A DNA stretch of 64,000 bases, taken from assembly GCA_022385755.1 (NCBI GenBank), contig MU278370.1, positions 381,247-445,246 of the forward strand, given 5' to 3'. The DNA comes from Trametopsis cervina. Taxonomy: Eukaryota > Basidiomycota > Agaricomycetes > Polyporales > Irpicaceae. The notes below the pieces were generated by a model. That model was given only the letters and a program-made list of their open reading frames with translations, searched no databases and was not told the origin of the DNA. How positions within the stretch are numbered: position 1 is the stretch's first letter; each line of letters opens with the position of its first letter. Below are positions 1 to 12,087 of this stretch, one piece after another. The position numbers and the translations under genes are program-made.

Positions 1-1306
1 CTTCTTCCTCCTGTCCCTCCCAATACGCTCGTGCGACTCCGACTCCTTTTTGGATAACCCCCAACAATCATGGATGCATCAGAGTCTTTCTCGGCCATAC
101 TCGCCTGACGCATACGCGCTGAAGCCGACGCCCAACCTATCCCTTCAGAGGATACCAATTCTCACGCAACCCATGATGCATCTCAATCACGTTCAGTCAT
201 ACTACTGAGTGAGACGCCCCTCAGGGTTAGAACAACCGTCTCGACTGATATATGCGACGTCGGGTCGGCGGGCGGATATCACCACTAGTCTGCTGGAGGC
301 GCGTATGAATGTGAAGATCTCGTTCTAGGACCATATGTTGAGTTCACTGTTCCTATAGGGTTGTGTAAACGGACAAGTAAATACACTCGGCAGACCCGAC
401 ATTGCTTTGCCATAAGAAGAGGTAAAGTACATCAAGGAGGCTCGAAAGAGGCAGTAAGTGGAAACCGTTTGGATGGGCGTGGGAAGGTCAACCCTTACAT
501 AAGTATGCAGTGATATCTTCGCCAAACATCCAAGCATCTGCAAGCAACCGTCTCATGACCAGCTCGTGGTTATTGACTCGATGGCAGAACCTTTATTGCA
601 CCATCGGGATACGTAAGCGAGCAAGAGTAAAGCTTAGGCATTCCATGAAGAGCGCACCGACGAGCGCGGGGAATACAGGAACTACGGGTGAGTGGTTTGA
701 AACAAATGGGGGAGGGAAATTCTGTTCATCGTATTCATCATAGTCAAACATTATATACCGGTCGGACTGGTGAATCATCGCTAAGTGAACATGCGCAGTG
801 CTTGCAAATAATGGAGAGGTACGATCCAACGCACCAAGCAGCGATGTAGAGCAATTATGGACTAACTCGACTCGGCAGCAATGTCGGAAGACCCTCATAT
901 CGGGCCCTGAACACTTTGCGAAACCCGCCCTCCCCGGACTGGGATCCAATGGCGGGTCTTGTCGGCACTGGGCGCTGCGGATGCGACGCTTGCCAGGCTG
1001 CCGCATCAACAAACTAATATCGATCCAGCAAGGGTCTTCCGGGGTCCTAGGCTGCCGTCACCCACGCCTTTGTGTTTCATCGCCTGAACAAGGTCCACTT
1101 ATCGTATTTGCATCGCCGGACATGGCGTTGGCGTTAAAAATATCATGCGGAACCCGAACGCAAGTTGGGCGGCGGTGCACGTCCAGGCTTTGCCCTGGCG
1201 CGTACAGTTCTCGCCATTTACGCTCCCCCGCTGCTCAGATCTTAGGTTTAACACTCACCACCATCCCTTCGCCCGAGCTTGACCCCTCGTCGTCGGCAAC
1301 GCCACG
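1..1306. other. Left-edge region, no supported gene
   Basis: Short open frames occur on both strands, but none shows a recognisable domain or a convincing splice chain. A minus-strand stretch around 480-590 reads in a protein-like way and has a GTAAGG donor, so a gene end cut off by the window edge cannot be excluded. The last ~100 bases are the likely promoter and 5' UTR of the GH76 gene. Confidence 0.4.
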
Positions 1307-3916
1307 ATGATGGCTGCTGTACAGGCTCTCTCGCTCCTTCTGATTTTTCTCTGCTATGTCTCTTTGACCTGTGCTCAGGAGTTCAAGATCCCCTCCCAGT
1401 GGCGAGTTGAGTATCCGCGTGCAACATCCTGTGTGCTCGTCTGACCAAAGGAGCAGAAGCCCACGTCCACGCTTGCGCTACAGGACAGGGCCAGCTTCAT
1501 ACAGCCTGTCATCGACTCGCTCACGCCGGACTTCAATCGTAGCAGTGGTATGATCTCATGTGCGTTTCTCCTACACTGTATTGTTTCTTCGACAATTCGT
1601 CTGACACTTCATAGCTCTTACTATCACAGAGTCCAGCAGCTTCTTCGCGGCTGCTGCAAATGGGGAACTGGTGACCAATTCTACGGCCAATCGTGGAGTT
1701 ATATTGGATGGTCTCAACACATACTTGACTTGGGCTCCCAATGGAGGAGTTGGCGGATTGTATGTGGCCTTTCATTTTATGAATACGAGCGATACTCACA
1801 CCAGGCTCCAGCGGTGTAAGCATTCCTCATGCCTTTTATTTGATTTACCCCTTTTGACGAAGGTACTGTAGGCCGCTAACAACGACCCTGTGTGAGTAAT
1901 ATTCTTGCCGGTTCACTATCAACAACTGATCATTTGGCTTCGGTTACCTAGTGCTTGGGGTGTAGCAGCCATCAACGCTTACAGAGCATACGGAGACCAA
2001 CAAGCTTTGCAGCACGCAATCGCTATGTGGAATGCCACCCTCAAGTGGTACGTAACCCCAGAACAAGCGTCAAGTGGGAAGCATCCTGCGAAGAACATCA
2101 CCATTAGTAAACAGTGTGGTGGCTGTAAGTAACAATCGCTTATTTGTGTGTCTCCTTCGACTCAACAACTCGTCCAGTCACCACGGCGGGAGGCGTCTTC
2201 AGTGTGAGTATATCTCAAAGGAGCATTTTGACCATCTGCACAATACTAATAGACGTCTCGTAGCTTCCTGATGCAGATGATCTCACCGTCAACGGAGAAA
2301 CGCAGGGGTAAGGATATCTTCATTTACTATGGTGTATCATGGCTAATTGTCCTTTTCCAGCCCCTTTATACAGTAAGACCTATTTCCATCGCATGATACC
2401 TAACTCAACCATCACTTCAGCCTTTCTGCGAGTCTCTACGAAATCACCAACGACGCTAAATATCTGACGGCTGCCGAATTGTCCGCGGAATTCGCTATCA
2501 ACCACATGTACAATGGCATCATCATTACGGACACCATATCGCTGCAGGATTGCGGTGGCAACAATCCGGCTATAACGTACAACACTGGTTACGTCGCCGC
2601 AGGGCTCGCGGTACTGTCAACCCTCAACAATTCGTGGACCCCTGTGTACGTGCAATATTCCGCAGCTCAGGAGCTTCACTGATGCTCCTTAAAATAGCCT
2701 CAGTGACATCCTTTCCACTGCGGTTCCGTACTCAGTTTGGACTAATTCCACTAATGGCATCAATTACGAAGGTATTTACCAAGCGTCTTCGTCGCACGTT
2801 CCATGAATTCTCATTTCTCTGACAGGATCCACTCAACCCGATAACCTTGATGGCACTTGGCCCAAAGGTATGCTGTTTGTCGGAAACCGGATTCCTGCCC
2901 TCATCCTTATCATCAGGTATCTTCATGCGTGCTCTATGGGAGACATGGTACCGAGGCCACAACGCTGCTCTCAATAGCTATCTCGAGGCTTATCTTCTTG
3001 TACAGGTGAGCACTCTCAGGGGAGAATTGTATGGAATAAATGTCTAACGGCGCGTTAGTACAATGCTATTTTGGATCTCTCCACTACGTTTGGCTCCAAC
3101 ATCTACAGCTTCAACTGGCAAGGTCCCCCGCAAAAAACGCTGAACCCTGCTGCTCAGATAACCGTGATGGACGTATTTGTGGCCGCAGTATCCTTTGCCC
3201 AACCCGCTGCTGCGCCAAGGTAAGGTGTTATCTACATGTGCCACGGCGTTTTTTCAATTCCTTCCAGCTCTAGCAATACGGCGGGCGCCGCCAGTGAAAC
3301 TCCGACGCCCACGCCTGCTCCTCCAGGCAGCTCAGGCAGCCCAGGTGATACCTCAGCCGCAGCAGCTGGCGCTCATAAGAAATCACATACGGGAGCCATT
3401 GTCGGTGGCGTTATTGCCGGCGTTGTCGGGCTGGCTCTCCTCGTTCTAGCTCTACTATTCTTACGCCGCCGACGGCAAACACAGTACCCCGATCATGCAG
3501 CGGATGTCATGCCTGTTCCGTATGATGGACCTATGTCTGAAGTGTCAGGGTCGTATGGCTCCCCCATAACGGATCCCTCAGGCACTTACGCCAGCACGCA
3601 TCGCTACGATAAAACCGCTGGGTCCCTATCGGCTTTCCCGCACCTCGAGCATTCGCCGATGGAAGCAGTCCCTCGACCGACCCTCACCCATGCGTCCTCG
3701 AGCGTTATCGAATCTGCAGGTCCGGAGGAGCCTCTATCATCACCACCTGCACTTAGGCCTCTACCGCTGACACCTGAGCAGGCCAGGGCTCAGCCCAGCG
3801 TATCTACGGATATTGCCAACGTTCCCGGACTTGTGGATACATTGAACAGGCTGCTTCAGAGACTTCCGGTGGGTCATGGTCATGGAGACGAACCACCCCC
3901 TTCGTACGGGGTGTAA
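1307..3916 (+). CDS. GH76-type glycoside hydrolase with C-terminal membrane anchor
   Basis: Likely secreted, surface-anchored glycosidase of family GH76 (alpha-1,6-mannanase group), acting on mannan at the cell wall. The ATG at 1307 opens a signal peptide (MMAAVQALSLLLIFLCYVSL). Exons 1307-1405, 1451-1547 and from 1615 are clear; the junctions around 1760-1950 are not resolved, because in-frame donors there are weak. Family-like blocks follow in order: LDGLNTYLTWAPNGG, AWGVAAINAYRAYGD, LQDCGGNNPA, ITYNTGYVAAGLA, FMRALWETWYRGHNA. The last exon (from about 3270) encodes a Pro/Ser/Thr-rich linker, one membrane helix (about 3395-3465) ending in RRRRQ, and a ~140-residue disordered cytoplasmic tail. 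GH76 enzymes use an Asp pair; I see Asn-Asn-Asp near the expected site and cannot confirm it. The membrane tail replaces the GPI anchor known from Dfg5/Dcw1, so a sensor-like or divergent role is possible. Confidence 0.82.
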
Positions 3917-4790
3917 ACGGTGATTGCCTTGGGTATTCTGGGATCCGAGAGATGCTGCGACGGGTGGTGTGTCCCGATTAACAATTGATGACTTCTTTTT
4001 CATAACGTTTTTGACGATGATGTATGAGCGTTGGTATTCACTCTGGTATATATATGATAATATAGTCCAACTAACTCGTCTGCCTTCCCTCAAGTCATAC
4101 TGTAAGCTGTCAATGTGATGAGGTGCAGCTCTCAGTGGTCCTATGTAGCGCAGTGATATTTTAGGCTGCCCTTTCTAGAATGGCCTCTGAGTAGCGTTGA
4201 TATTCTAGTGTTGGCCTTATCAGAGAAACAACAGATTGTATTGGAGAGCCGGATGTACGCCACAAAGATCGTCAAATAGGCACCTCAGACATCGGGGCGA
4301 AGAGCGAGCAAGGCGGCATCTTACCAATATTACCGTGGCTGTGGTGACATTTCTCTGTGGTCAAAACAGTTGAGATAATTTGGACAAGCAAGTACTGATC
4401 AAAATATGAACTGTATGATCCTCATCTACCAGTGCCCTACAGGGGGGTGATTTAGTTGGATTATTACAATCTATGACTACTCTTGCTGCATTTGTGTGAA
4501 CATCGAGGGCAGTCAATAGTGTACATGTTCCATGTGAGAATATAGGAGAGAGCAGTATCTCGTACAGTAGACGAATAATAGAGCACAGCAAGGAAGACTG
4601 ATCTGATCTTCGGGTTGATGTCGTGGACGTGGAAGTATGAGTTGTACAACTCACGCCGGGCAGCTTACGGCGTCCAAACTCCCGCAGCTCGGAAGACTAA
4701 CTTCACCTCTATCTTCATCCTCGGATTGTTCAACATACGATTGCTCCTTCGGGGCCGGGCTAGGCAGCTACATAAGAGCTCTGGGCTGTG
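3917..4790. other. Intergenic region between the GH76 and VHS-GAT genes
   Basis: No coding signal. It should contain the GH76 3' UTR and the promoter of the downstream gene. The minus-strand open frame near 4361-4654 has no domain and no splice context. Confidence 0.5.
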
Positions 4791-6528
4791 ATGTTCCCTA
4801 CAACCTCTGCTTCAGCATGGTTGCAGGACTCTTCTCCACTGAAGATCCTCATCACTCGTGCAACCTACCCATCCCAGCCAGAGCCCAACTATGCGCTCAA
4901 TCTCGAAGTTGCAGAGTATATCAACCAGAAGAAAGCAAACACGTATGTATTTCGACACTAATGCTCTCATTGACGTAGCTAACAAGTGTATCAGACCGCG
5001 AGAAGCAGCGATGACCATCGCTCAGCTGGTCAATCATAGAAATCCACATGTGGCCATCCTTGCGCTTGCACTCTTGGACACCCTTGTACAAACATGTGGT
5101 TATCCCTTCCAACTCCAGATAGCAACGAAAGAGTTCCTCAACGAGCTTGTACGCCGCTTCCCAGAACGACCACCCCCGTATCCCGGTCCAGTCATGTCCC
5201 GCATCTTGGAGTTGATAAACGGGTGGAAGGAAGGAATCTGTGTCGAGTCGAGATACAAGGATGACTTTGGAAACATAAGGGACATGCATCGGCTGCTTAC
5301 GTTCAAAGGCTATCGTTTCCGCAATGGATCACGGCAGCAGCATCATGCGCAGACGGAAGCAACTTCAGTGCGTACTATGGGTTTTACGCGTGGATTTGTG
5401 CTCATGCCTCGCAGAACCTGAAAACCGCAGAAGAGCTTGAGAATGAGGATCGGGAGGCTCAGTCCGCGAAGCTGCAAGAGCTGATCCGAAGAGGAACTCC
5501 TCGCGACCTTGCGCAGGCTCAAGAGCTAATGAAGAGTCTTGCTGGAGCTAACCCGGATGCAAAGCCGGATTATCGCTCTCAAGCACTCACTGAATTGAAC
5601 AAGCTGGAGTCAAAGGTTATCTTGTTGAATGAGATGCTGGATAATGTCGACACTGCGAGGGGTGAGAGGTTCGTGCAAGGAGACGTATACGATGTAAGTC
5701 ACATAATAAACCACCACCCTATATATCGACACTTATCGGATTCACTTTTAGCAAGTTGCACAAATACTTTCCAATGCACGGCCGAAAATACAAGGATGGA
5801 TTTCTAATGCTGAGACAGACGATCCAGAGTCTTTAGGCAAGCAAGCACCATCTGCGCACCCGGTTTTCCCCTGACCCATCTCTCTAGATACGTTCCTGCA
5901 AATAAACGACCAGATCAACACAGTCCTGAACCGATATGAGGCATTCAAGAAGGGTGACTACGTAGCCGCAGCAAATCCTGTGCCCGCAGAATATGGCCGA
6001 CCTCAAAACGACCTATCACTCATTGACTTCGATGATTCCTCTGCATCGAACAACTCCGCTCCGGCTGGGCCTCAGTCGCAGATAGACGAACTCGCGAGTC
6101 TGTTCGGACCCTCTCCTTCTGCCGCACCGCCGTCTATACAGGCCAGCAGTCAGCAACCCGCGCTTCCTCCTTTCGGCGGTGCCTCCACTTTCATGTCGTC
6201 ACAGCCGACTGTAGGGATGCAGCAACCCCAGGTTAACTATGCAAACAGACCTGGGAGTGGTATCATCTCGCCGCAGTTCACTGCATCCGCCACGCCCTCT
6301 CCTCCTGGACTCATACGCCTTCCTGGTACGCCTCAAGGGATACAGCAGCAGAACACCGCGAGAACGGCTACACCAAACTATTTCCCACCGACCAACGCGA
6401 CGTCGAGCTTCGGCACAAATGGGACTCCTGCTCAACCTCCGCATACAAGTACACAACAGGCAAGTGCTCCCGCGGCCGCTCAAGTACAAGGCAAGGATCC
6501 ATTCGCGGATCTTGTTGGCCTCTTCTAG
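4791..6528 (+). CDS. VHS-GAT domain adaptor (Tom1/Lsb5/GGA-like)
   Basis: Endosomal/Golgi sorting adaptor that binds ubiquitinated cargo and trafficking GTPases. Five exons, 4791-4942, 4995-5367, 5415-5693, 5752-5836 and 5888-6528, give 509 residues. The ATG at 4791 gives MFPTTSASAWLQDSS, a normal lead-in to a VHS domain. VHS covers about residues 15-165 (NPHVAILALALLDTLVQTCG, RYKDDFGNIRDMHRLL). GAT covers about 190-340 (LQELIRRGTPRDLAQAQELM, ALTELNKLESKVILLNEMLD, QINDQINTVLNRYEAFKKGD). The rest is a Pro/Ser/Gln-rich tail with LIDFDD, a clathrin-box-like acidic patch, ending DPFADLVGLF. There is no GAE ear, which argues for the Tom1/Lsb5 type over true GGA. The fourth intron (5837-5887) has a GC donor; splicing there restores the frame exactly (ESL|DTFLQIND). 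Confidence 0.9.
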
Positions 6529-7255
6529 TGTTGCGTTGTTGTGTTTCGGTAGTGTCGGGGGTAAGCAGTATATGTCGTTTCTGCGGTTGATTCGCGCTGA
6601 TGGCTGCGGAACAGATATCATGGACGTTTGACCTGTTGAGTGCTTCTGTGTATTTTTTTGTGTGAGCTCAATGTCAAATGTTGAATCATTCAATCGCGGT
6701 CACGAGCATCAATATTGTATGCATGCGTCTTACGCACCGGAAGTGCGTAAAACGTGTATTAATCCGCTTACGCTTCACGGAGTGTCATCGTAGACGTCTA
6801 CTTGACCGTGCAGCTCTCTGAGCGTTCCGTGAGCATTAATCAATGTTGCATATCTTGTGCAGTGCAACGAGAATACTAGGACACGTCGGACAATAGGCAC
6901 AATTAAGATATCCGTGGCCCCAGGAGCTCTGTCAAAGCTGTTCGCCTGGTTTTAGGCATGGATCAGGACAGACGGTATTTGAAAGCGCTCAGTGGATATT
7001 GTCTCTTTGTCTGTGTGGTAGAGGGTCGGATTCGCCTTCAATCACGGACTTTGGTCAGATGTACTACCAAAATAATGCAAGAGGATAGCGTGTCCTTCTC
7101 GACGACACGCTAGCATGTTGCTTGGCCGCAGCATTAATATCACGATACTATCCGGTTTGATTTATTCATTGTGTCTCATAGTCCATTTGTTCAGTATTAG
7201 GTGCGATTCTACGAAACGTCGGCCGCCATGTCCATGCGAAGGGCTCAGAACTATT
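6529..7255. other. Convergent intergenic region (VHS-GAT / V-ATPase E)
   Basis: The two flanking genes converge, so this holds both 3' UTRs. No coding signal. It contains a perfect short inverted repeat at 6730-6750 and a 12-bp palindrome (GTAGACGTCTAC) at 6790-6801. Confidence 0.5.
6730..6750. repeat. Perfect 8-bp inverted repeat with 5-nt loop
   Basis: Arms TTACGCAC and GTGCGTAA flank a five-base loop. It lies about 200 bp downstream of the VHS-GAT stop codon, so a 3'-end hairpin is possible; no function is shown. Confidence 0.5.
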
Positions 7256-8238
7256 CTAAGTGAAGAACTTGCGGTTGGGGTTTGCACCGAAGAGATCGTA
7301 CCGAATCTCAGGAAGCATCTGCAGAGCGTGAAAGCACTCAGCATGTGGTCGGAATATGAAACGGATGGGATTCCTCTTACTCTGTCTTCCAACAGACGGA
7401 GCCGTTCGTCGAGCGTGTTGTCGAGAGTGATGCGATTGTTTGCTCCAATGAGAGTTACCCCTCCCGCGCTGTGATATCCATAGTTCAATCCCCACACTGG
7501 TCCTCATGTATGTGGCACTCACAGCTCATCGCTTAGTCCACTTTGTACTTTCGTACTCACGGTTCGCCCACTGATCTCCTGGTATTGCTTCTCGGCACTC
7601 GCTGAAGCCTTCTTAGCGATATCCACGTCCTTCTCCCTGACGATCACAAGAACATCCGTCTCGAGCAAAGCGAGCATTCCTTGTGTGATGATGTTCTCCA
7701 AGAACTGTACATAGCGGTCCTCCGCAGATGAGAGCGTTGAAATGGATTCACGGGCAGTGCCAAAGAGGTCCTGGAGGTGCTCCTCCCGTTGCTGCAACAG
7801 CTTCAAGCGGGACTTGTTGGTAAGCGTTGACTGCGCTCTGCGAAGGTTGTCAGAGCTGCACAGCAACATGAGTGGAAAGTGTAGCACATCTTCTGGGCAA
7901 CCTCGGCATTCTTCCTCTTCTTTTCGAACTGTGCGTCGATCGCTTGTTGTTCTTGCTTGACCAGTTTCGCCTGTACTCGTGCACGCTAAGTCCTCATACC
8001 ATGTAAGACGGCGAGCGACGAACCTTCTCGATAGCAAACTCTTCGTCGGCCTTTACTCTGATTTCCCTCGCTTTCTCCTGGGCTTCTTGCTTGATGAACG
8101 CTACCTAGAAGTTGGATGTATTCTAAGCCGGTATGTTCGAGCAGCCATCCGGTCTGAATGTCAGATGCGCAGGTGTGGACCTACCATCTTGTTCATCTCA
8201 GTGAGCACCTCCTCATCGTTTAAAGCGCGTGCCGACAT
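7256..8238 (-). CDS. VMA4: V-type proton ATPase subunit E
   Basis: Peripheral-stalk subunit that joins the catalytic V1 head to the membrane V0 sector of the vacuolar/endosomal proton pump. Six exons on the minus strand, 8185-8238, 8024-8104, 7888-7970, 7523-7837, 7381-7468 and 7256-7318, give 227 residues, the usual family length. The start is fixed by MSARALNDEEVLTEMNKM. Diagnostic blocks are FIKQEAQEKAREI, VKADEEFAIEK, the KQEQQAIDAQFEKKRK coiled coil, AQSTLTNKSRLKLLQQREEH, TLDNTLDERLRLLEDR and the C-terminus MLPEIRYDLFGANPNRKFFT. Splicing is unambiguous because each junction rebuilds a conserved segment. A donor 38 bases before the true end of exon 4 looks usable but breaks the frame. The gene is single-copy, complete and shows no odd features. 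Confidence 0.96.
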
Positions 8239-8403
8239 GACGATTGAAAGACTGAAGCAGAAGACGGGATAAGGCGTCGAAGGGCGGGGGGATGTCACAG
8301 TATTGACTTAATCAATCCGCGACTGCCGTGGTGCTACTGTAGTACTGCAAGCGTCATAGCGTCAATTTAGTATGTATCAGTTTGTTGGCGTAATCTCATC
8401 ACC

Positions 8404-8474
8404 GCATTAATGGGGTAGTGGTAACCTGGGTCGTTGCCATCGACCCGCCGGGGGTTCGATTCCCTCTTAATGCA
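8404..8474 (+). tRNA. tRNA-Gly (anticodon GCC)
   Basis: 71 bases without an intron. The acceptor stem GCATTAA pairs with TTAATGC, followed by discriminator A. The D-stem is GGGT/ACCT with AGTGGTA in the loop. The anticodon stem GGTCG/CGACC encloses loop TTGCCAT, with GCC in the middle. The T-arm GGGGG-TTCGATT-CCCTC carries the B-box sequence GGTTCGATTCC. It sits between the V-ATPase start and the GH95 stop codon. Confidence 0.95.
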
Positions 8475-8494
8475 CTGTCCGTGATCATGTTGAC

Positions 8495-8500
8495 TTTTTT
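8495..8500 (+). terminator. RNA polymerase III terminator of tRNA-Gly
   Basis: A run of six T residues 20 bases after the tRNA 3' end, the standard Pol III stop signal. Confidence 0.75.
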
Positions 8501-8538
8501 CGACTCCATCCCAATAGATGTAATGGTTATCTCGTTCA

Positions 8539-11500
8539 CTACGAAGAAAATGTTACATTACGGCTCTGCCCTACACCGAGTGTAAGCGTTGCGTTTGCCT
8601 CTTTGAACACCACATTTATCTGTCTACTCGTATGCCCACGATCCAATGACAGGTTAAGGGCCGTCGGCTGTCCTTTCTCCCAGTCCATATTCAACACAAG
8701 GCCTCCTCTAAGATGTACATTTCGAAGGGAACCAGATTCCCACCTTTGTGGGACGGCAGGAAGCACTGTGACCACAAGAGGAGAAGTCTCAGATGCGACG
8801 TCAGGCGCCTGAACTAAAGCATTCTAGAGTAGTGTGCGCAAGGTTTTAGTTGGGACAAAGAGACGAGACAAACACATACGAGGACTGCGGCCGGATATCC
8901 CAAGTTCGCGTCGATCTGAAAGATCAGGCTCGTATCGGACGGGTCGTAGAGACTGAAAAGATTTCCGGCAAAATTGTGCTCGACAGCATACTTCGTCCAG
9001 CGTTAGATGAGTCTTCCTGGCTATAGAATATCGGTTCACGTACAGTTAGCTGATGATTGTATGACTTCGCATCTGCGAATTGCGCCCAAGCAGCTGCACG
9101 CCACACTTTCTCCCAACCTGCGTCACCATCTGGGGCGGTGCCATTACCACGATGGATGAGGCTCGTCTTTGTGGCTTCGAGGACGGCGGCTTTCGAGTAT
9201 GTATCACTTTTGCTGGAAGCAGGAGGACCCTGCAGAGATGGAGAATATGAGGATAACGCGTAGCCTGGATATAAGCCGATAAGATGGGAGAGATGGCGAT
9301 GAGTATCTGTCGGCGAGTCCATGTCCAACTTCCACTCTGTGAATAAGTGCTGCTGTCATTGCGCCGCGAGTTATGAGAGCAGGAGCATATCACGCTGACC
9401 TTGCAGTTGACCCCATGAGCCGATGTGAATACCTTTATCCATCTGCGCACGTTTTGTGCGGACCTCTTCTCAGAAATGTCACATAACTTTTCGTTACTCT
9501 GAGTGGCGGAGCTCACCCTCGAGAAAGCTCATGTCAGTATCCCCGCTGGCGTCCCAGCCTTTCTCCACAGCGTTAAACAGCTGCCATATAAGCTGCTGTG
9601 CATGCGCACAACCTGACCAATATGCGTTAGATACACCGAAATGCAAGAAGTTTTGTCTTTTCACTCCATACCAAACGTGATGGGCACCTGCTCCGGTGAG
9701 TTACATGGAGCGACAACAAGAGTGGAGTCGTTGAAATATTCGTCTTGAATCAGTTTGTCTAGGTGGAATGAAGCAACACCCTTCACAGATATGAACGTTC
9801 TCTATCAGTCAAAGTCAAGGAACCCACAAAAATGGCTAGCCCACCTTGAGAAGGGGCCACCCTTGCGCACGCCACCAAGCCGTATCCTGGGTATAGTCAA
9901 AGTGATCCCAGACATGTACCATCTACACGAACGCCAGAATCTGAGTGACGCATCCTGTTCAACACATAACAAATATCCTTACCATCCAAGCGTTTGATTC
10001 TTCGCAGGAATGTCAACATGGCGAGCACAAAAGAAGGAAACTGCACGAACCAGGATAGTCTGCCCATTGGGCCGAGTTACCGCTGAGTTTCATGCCCGTG
10101 TGTCCGAAAATCTGGACATCGCGGAAAAGTCAGACGGTCATTGTGTCTCTGCTATGGACGGCTCACGTTCATCTGAGGACGCTGGGTTAGAGATATTGGC
10201 TGTGAGCGGAGGAGAATTAACGCACCTCATTATGCGTCACCCAGCCCCTCGAGATGTTGTACAACACTTGCGCGGTTTCTGTTCCACGAGGTGCCCAAGT
10301 TTTCTACACGACATGCATGGAATTAACGCGCCCCAGCCGAGGATGCACTTGCGTACCTCAATGTAATCAAATAGAGGTGTGACGACGTTGGATGGCATGC
10401 CAGTCATCTCCGCGAACCAATAATTCATTTGGATGTTGATGTTGGAATCTGGTGCCTCGTGAATAACGGACTACGCGTCTCATACAGCGCATTCTCTTAC
10501 GATAGTCTGCGTGGTGGTGTTAGTAAACTTTGCAGACACTCAGATAACATGACCAGTAGACATACCTGCACTCCACGGAGGGGCCGTGTCTGCCGCCCAT
10601 TTGCCTTGCAAGTTTGCGGGCAGAGTTCCAGGAGCGCTGCTTGCGAGGAGATAGCGACCGAAGTTGAAGAGAAGCCACTCGATGTACGGGTCTCCTTCAT
10701 CTATCTGATACTGAGCTTTCAATTCATCTGTCGGCTTGAGGCCTGTAATATTGATATTTTCGTTGGCTCCAAACGTCAGCCTGAGGTCGCCGAGGTTTTT
10801 CTGGTACGAGGAAACATGCGCCAATAAAATTTGATCGAATGTTGTATCGGAGGCCGTTGCGGTATCCAATAATCCAACGAGTGAAGCATGTGTCTCGGAG
10901 AGGGGCTTCGCAAAGGAGAAATTGTGCGGTTCGTCGCCCGCATCAAGGCTGTATTCTGTACCGCCAACCCATGTGATCCACGCTTCCGTAGCGTCTGTGA
11001 CGGCCAAGGTCGCATTCTGCGTCCCGAGTGAATTGCACGTAGACCTGGCATCTTCTCCAGTAGCTGTGGAACGAAACAATAGTTCATATTTCATTCCGGG
11101 TACTGCAACATTCCCTTGGACAAGAAGCGTAGAGTTGTCGAAGCATGTCACGGCTGCAGATGGAAGACCAGATTCGATACTCGAGGAGAAGGCGAACGTT
11201 ATGGGGGGCAGGGGGGAGATATCAGACCCTGAGCTCGTCAGATATTGTGAGCATGCCTGTGTTTCTGAAGAACAAAGCGACACTCTTCGAGATGGATGAG
11301 TAGAATATCAACTATACGAACTTATAACGTACCTCATGAATGTGGTATTGTCTTGGTTCCAGGTCGCTTGGGCAAGTGCCTGGTCAAGATCAAGCCATCT
11401 CGAATATTCGGTAATGGGCGAGGCATCCGGTGTAGCCAAAGATGTGATTAGGTATCCTGAGCCTGCATACGAGCCTGTAGCAGATTTTTGGAAAGGATTG

Positions 11501-12087
11501 ATAGTATATATCTTCACGCATACTGTCACTTACCGTATGCTCCTGGATCAGTGCTGAGTTCTTCGACATCTGAGAAGGATAGCGCGATCAGAAACAACTT
11601 AAATAGACAGTTTTGCTATGTATTAGTAGTAGCTTACTATCAGTTGTTCCGCTGGCGAATATTGTCTGTCGGATGGTACACATATCGTTCGTCATTTCCT
11701 CACGCTGAGAGGGGTATTTATTGCCTCCATTATAACTCTTGAACATAGTTAAGAACGCTCAGCAAGAGGCTATTTGAGACAGGCTTACCGCGTCCATAAA
11801 CGGCCCTCCTGACCACAGGGATTCGATATTCAGCTGCGTCGTCTCGTACGTAGTCCCGCCAGGTGTCATAGCTATGATAAAGACCCTCAGGAGCAATATG
11901 TTTGTACGTCATTATTGAGCTCACCAGCAAGATATCCATTCCCTATAGGCAGCCATTCCTTCACCCACGACTCGGACTCGCCAGGGCTGGCGTACCAGAT
12001 GCCGTTGCCAGATGCAGGGAACCCGAGGGGTACAGCAGAAGCAGCAGCCGTGATGGCCAACTGCACAACGGCAGCGATGATGCTCAT
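8539..12087 (-). CDS. GH95-family alpha-L-fucosidase-like enzyme, secreted
   Basis: Likely extracellular exo-glycosidase of family GH95 (alpha-1,2-L-fucosidases and relatives) acting on plant hemicellulose or glycan side chains. The minus-strand ATG at 12087 opens a signal peptide ([20 protein letters not shown]) followed by GIWYASP and [11 protein letters not shown]. Many exons of roughly 80-500 bp are separated by short introns; I followed but did not fix every junction. Family blocks in order: [43 protein letters not shown] (with the conserved Asn near the active site), [31 protein letters not shown], and a C-terminal beta domain ending NVTFSS. No premature stop is needed. Some GH95-like proteins have other sugar specificities, so the substrate is inferred from the family only. 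Confidence 0.88.
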
